From Thiobacillaceae bacterium (GTDB lineage Bacteria; Pseudomonadota; Gammaproteobacteria; Burkholderiales; Thiobacillaceae): a stretch of DNA of 16,758 bases. How positions within the stretch are numbered: position 1 is the first letter of the stretch; each line of letters opens with the position of its first letter. The position numbers were made by a program, and so were the translations under genes. Where the stretch lies: assembly GCA_012274165.1 (NCBI GenBank), contig JAAPAA010000038.1:1-16758 (forward strand). Direction: 5' to 3'. The notes beneath the pieces are model-generated. The model searched no databases and was not told the origin of the DNA. It saw only the letters and a program-made list of their open reading frames with translations. Below are positions 14,960 through 16,758 of the stretch, in pieces.

Positions 14960-14987
14960 AAAAAGGGTTCCACGTGGAACCCTTTTT
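14960..14987. terminator. Bidirectional terminator with a parS-like stem
   Basis: A 28-base perfect palindrome: five A, GGG, TTCCAC and its exact complement ending in five T. On either strand it gives a G/C-rich hairpin followed by T residues, so it can end both the lapD transcript and the converging rhlE transcript in the 99-base gap. Its central 14 bases (14967-14980), GTTCCACGTGGAAC, equal the Pseudomonas form of parS as I recall it and differ from the other parS sites here at two symmetric positions. Confidence 0.88.
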
Positions 14988-15010
14988 GTCATACCGGAGA
15001 CGCTTGCGGC

Positions 15011-16741
15011 TTAATCCTTGAAGCGACCCCGCACACCGACGCGCGCATGCGGGTTGCCCGCGCCACGGTTGTCGTTGCCATAGCTGCGACGCGGTTCGCC
15101 AGTGCCGGCACCGGGATTTGCGCTGCGCGCAGGACGGTCACCATACGCGCGCGCCTGGGGGCGTGCCTTGGCTTCGGACTCGCGCTTTTTCCAGTATTCG
15201 ACGCTGTTGCCATCGACATCGGGACGCGGCGCACGCTCTGCCTCTACCCGGTTACCTTCACGCGGGGCAAAGGTACGCGGCGCTTTATCGAACGAGCCGC
15301 GCGCGGCATTGTCGAAACGGTTGCCACGCGGCGCGTCCGAACGAGGACGATCGCCTGCGGGACGCTCGGAACGCGCGCCACGATCTCGGTTGTCCTGGCT
15401 GTCGCCACGCGGCGGACGATCGCCATAGGCGCGCGGGGCGCCGTCCGTACGCGGAGCGCCGTAGCCACCCGAGTTATGGCTGCGCTCGGCGCCACCGAAG
15501 CTACGCTTCTCGCCAAAGCCGCCAGTGCTGCGGTTGCCACCATTACCACTGCGCGGACGACCATTGCCCGAAGCCGGACGGCCGCCACCGCTCTGCGGAC
15601 GCTGTGTCGGCTCCAGCCCCGGCAGGGTGTGGACTTCGATGCGGTTACCGGTGTAACGCTCGATGTTCTTCACCAGGCCGCCTTCGCGCATCCCGGCAAA
15701 GCTCACCGCGATACCGGTGCGACCGGCACGGCCGGTGCGGCCAATCCGGTGAACATAGTCTTCCGCCTGACGCGGCAGGTCGAAGTTGATCACATGGCTG
15801 ATGCCCGCCACGTCGATGCCACGTGCGGCAACGTCGGTCGCGACCAGCACCTTGGTACGGCCTTCGCGCAGACGCTGCAACGAACGGTTACGCGCGCTTT
15901 GCTGCATGTCGCCGTGCAGCGCATCCGAAGCGAAACCGCTGTCGGCCAGCATGTCGGACAACTCTTCTGCGCTTTTCTTGGTTGCGGCAAACACGATTGC
16001 CTGCGTCATGTCAGCGTCACGCAGCAACGAGTCGAGCAGACGCGTTTTGTGGTCCATATTGTCGGCGTACAGCAGGCGCTGTTCGATCTTGGATTCGGTA
16101 TGCGGAACCGCCGCGATTTCGATGCGCAGTGCATTTTTGGTCAGTTCGCGCGCCAGATTACCCACCACGCCGTCAAGCGTTGCCGAGAACAACAGCGTCT
16201 GGCGATCGGTCGGGCAGCGCTTGGCGATGGCCTGAATGTCGTCGACAAAACCCATGTCCAGCATGCGGTCGGCTTCGTCCAGCACCAGCACTTCAATGCG
16301 CGAAAAATCGATCTTGCCGCGCTCCAGGTGGTCGATCAGACGACCCGGCGTCGCCACCACGATGTCGACCGGCTGGCTCAAACGCTTGAGCTGCAGGCCA
16401 TAGGGCGCGCCACCCACCAGGCAGGCGGTACGGAAACGGCGCATCCCGCTGCCGTAAGTGATTGCGGCTTTTTCAACCTGCAGCGCCAGCTCACGCGTCG
16501 GCGTCAGCACCAACACGCGCGGGCCGATGCTCTTGCTCGGCGACTCGATCAGCAAACGCTGCAACGACGGCAACAGGAATGCCGCGGTCTTGCCGCTACC
16601 GGTATGCGACGACACCAGCAAATCGCTGCCGCTCATGGCAGCAGGAATCGATTGCTGTTGCACCGGTGTAGCGGTGGTATAGCCGGAAGTGGAAACGGCG
16701 TTAAGAATGATGGGATCAAGACCCAATTCGGAAAATTGCAT
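15011..16741 (-). CDS. rhlE: DEAD-box ATP-dependent RNA helicase, RhlE type
   Basis: ATP-dependent RNA helicase expected to act in ribosome assembly and RNA turnover, often important at low temperature. The 576 residues show the Q-motif region TPVQQQSIP (25-33), Walker A SHTGSGKT (45-52), PTREL (81-85), TPGR (131-134), DEAD (155-158), SAT (186-188), the motif V stretch ATDVAARGID (301-310) and HRIGRTGR (331-338). From about 380 the chain is a low-complexity tail rich in Gly, Arg, Asn and Ser, with repeated RP, GNG and AYGDRP units; such basic RGG-like tails bind RNA. FSELGL at 3-8 is typical of the RhlE group. The start has AAGG 8 bases upstream (AAAAAGGTTAGTC before the ATG). It converges on lapD and shares its terminator. 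RhlE versus another DEAD-box group is inferred. Confidence 0.92.
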   Translation of the reverse strand: MQFSELGLDPIILNAVSTSGYTTATPVQQQSIPAAMSGSDLLVSSHTGSGKTAAFLLPSLQRLLIESPSKSIGPRVLVLTPTRELALQVEKAAITYGSGMRRFRTACLVGGAPYGLQLKRLSQPVDIVVATPGRLIDHLERGKIDFSRIEVLVLDEADRMLDMGFVDDIQAIAKRCPTDRQTLLFSATLDGVVGNLARELTKNALRIEIAAVPHTESKIEQRLLYADNMDHKTRLLDSLLRDADMTQAIVFAATKKSAEELSDMLADSGFASDALHGDMQQSARNRSLQRLREGRTKVLVATDVAARGIDVAGISHVINFDLPRQAEDYVHRIGRTGRAGRTGIAVSFAGMREGGLVKNIERYTGNRIEVHTLPGLEPTQRPQSGGGRPASGNGRPRSGNGGNRSTGGFGEKRSFGGAERSHNSGGYGAPRTDGAPRAYGDRPPRGDSQDNRDRGARSERPAGDRPRSDAPRGNRFDNAARGSFDKAPRTFAPREGNRVEAERAPRPDVDGNSVEYWKKRESEAKARPQARAYGDRPARSANPGAGTGEPRRSYGNDNRGAGNPHARVGVRGRFKD

Positions 16742-16758
16742 GACTAACCTTTTTAATG

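Noticed and set aside
14939..16747. A 602-codon open frame on the plus strand opposite rhlE
   Set aside because: It is antisense to a clearly conserved DEAD-box gene, has biased composition (Arg, Ala, Thr, His) mirroring the GC-rich codons below it, starts inside the terminator region and shows no domain.
1..16758. oriC within the window
   Set aside because: No group of DnaA boxes (TTATCCACA-like) or AT-rich unwinding element was found; the origin is probably outside, though gene order says it is near.

Overview
The window looks like the origin-proximal part of a GC-rich betaproteobacterial chromosome. The core order mnmG-rsmG-parA-parB, with an ATP synthase subunit I gene just beyond, is the classic layout next to oriC. 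Protein character and high GC suggest a Nitrosomonadales or Thiobacillus-like betaproteobacterium; that placement is inference from gene order and remembered relatives, not from a search. No tRNA, rRNA, CRISPR array, insertion sequence or DnaA-box cluster was seen.

Layout. From 11223 down to 1 all genes run on the minus strand. In transcription order these are pxpB-pxpC-pxpA (5-oxoprolinase subunits), uup (ABC-F ATPase), mnmG-rsmG (tRNA and 16S rRNA modification), parA-parB (chromosome partition), an unusual ferredoxin-reductase-like protein, a YihY/BrkB-family membrane protein and the start of atpI, which is cut by the window edge. Several junctions are 4-base ATGA overlaps (pxpB/pxpC, pxpC/pxpA, mnmG/rsmG, rsmG/parA), and parA/parB overlap by 8 bases. 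From 11222 to 12810 on the plus strand lies a belt of broken sequence: an M48 metallopeptidase and a small lipoprotein-like gene, each interrupted by several single-base shifts, closed by a rho-independent terminator. An intact lapD-like c-di-GMP receptor gene follows on the plus strand (12959-14911). It converges on an rhlE-type DEAD-box helicase gene on the minus strand (15011-16741).

The most informative non-coding signal is a set of parS centromere sites with core GTTTCACGTGAAAC: one in the uup-mnmG gap, one inside mnmG and one inside pxpA. Both in-gene copies spell VSRET in the protein. A fourth palindrome, with core GTTCCACGTGGAAC (as I recall, the form of Pseudomonas parS), forms the stem of the bidirectional terminator between lapD and rhlE. 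ParB encoded at 2768-3622 would load on these sites and ParA would move the complex, so the window carries a complete ParABS system spread through otherwise ordinary genes.

Oddities worth following are the parS-shaped terminator, a parS that appears to have replaced the proline of a conserved LVPR motif in PxpA, the reductase-like protein with altered flavin and nucleotide motifs beside parB, the frameshift belt, and the fully overlapping divergent start codons at 11221-11224.
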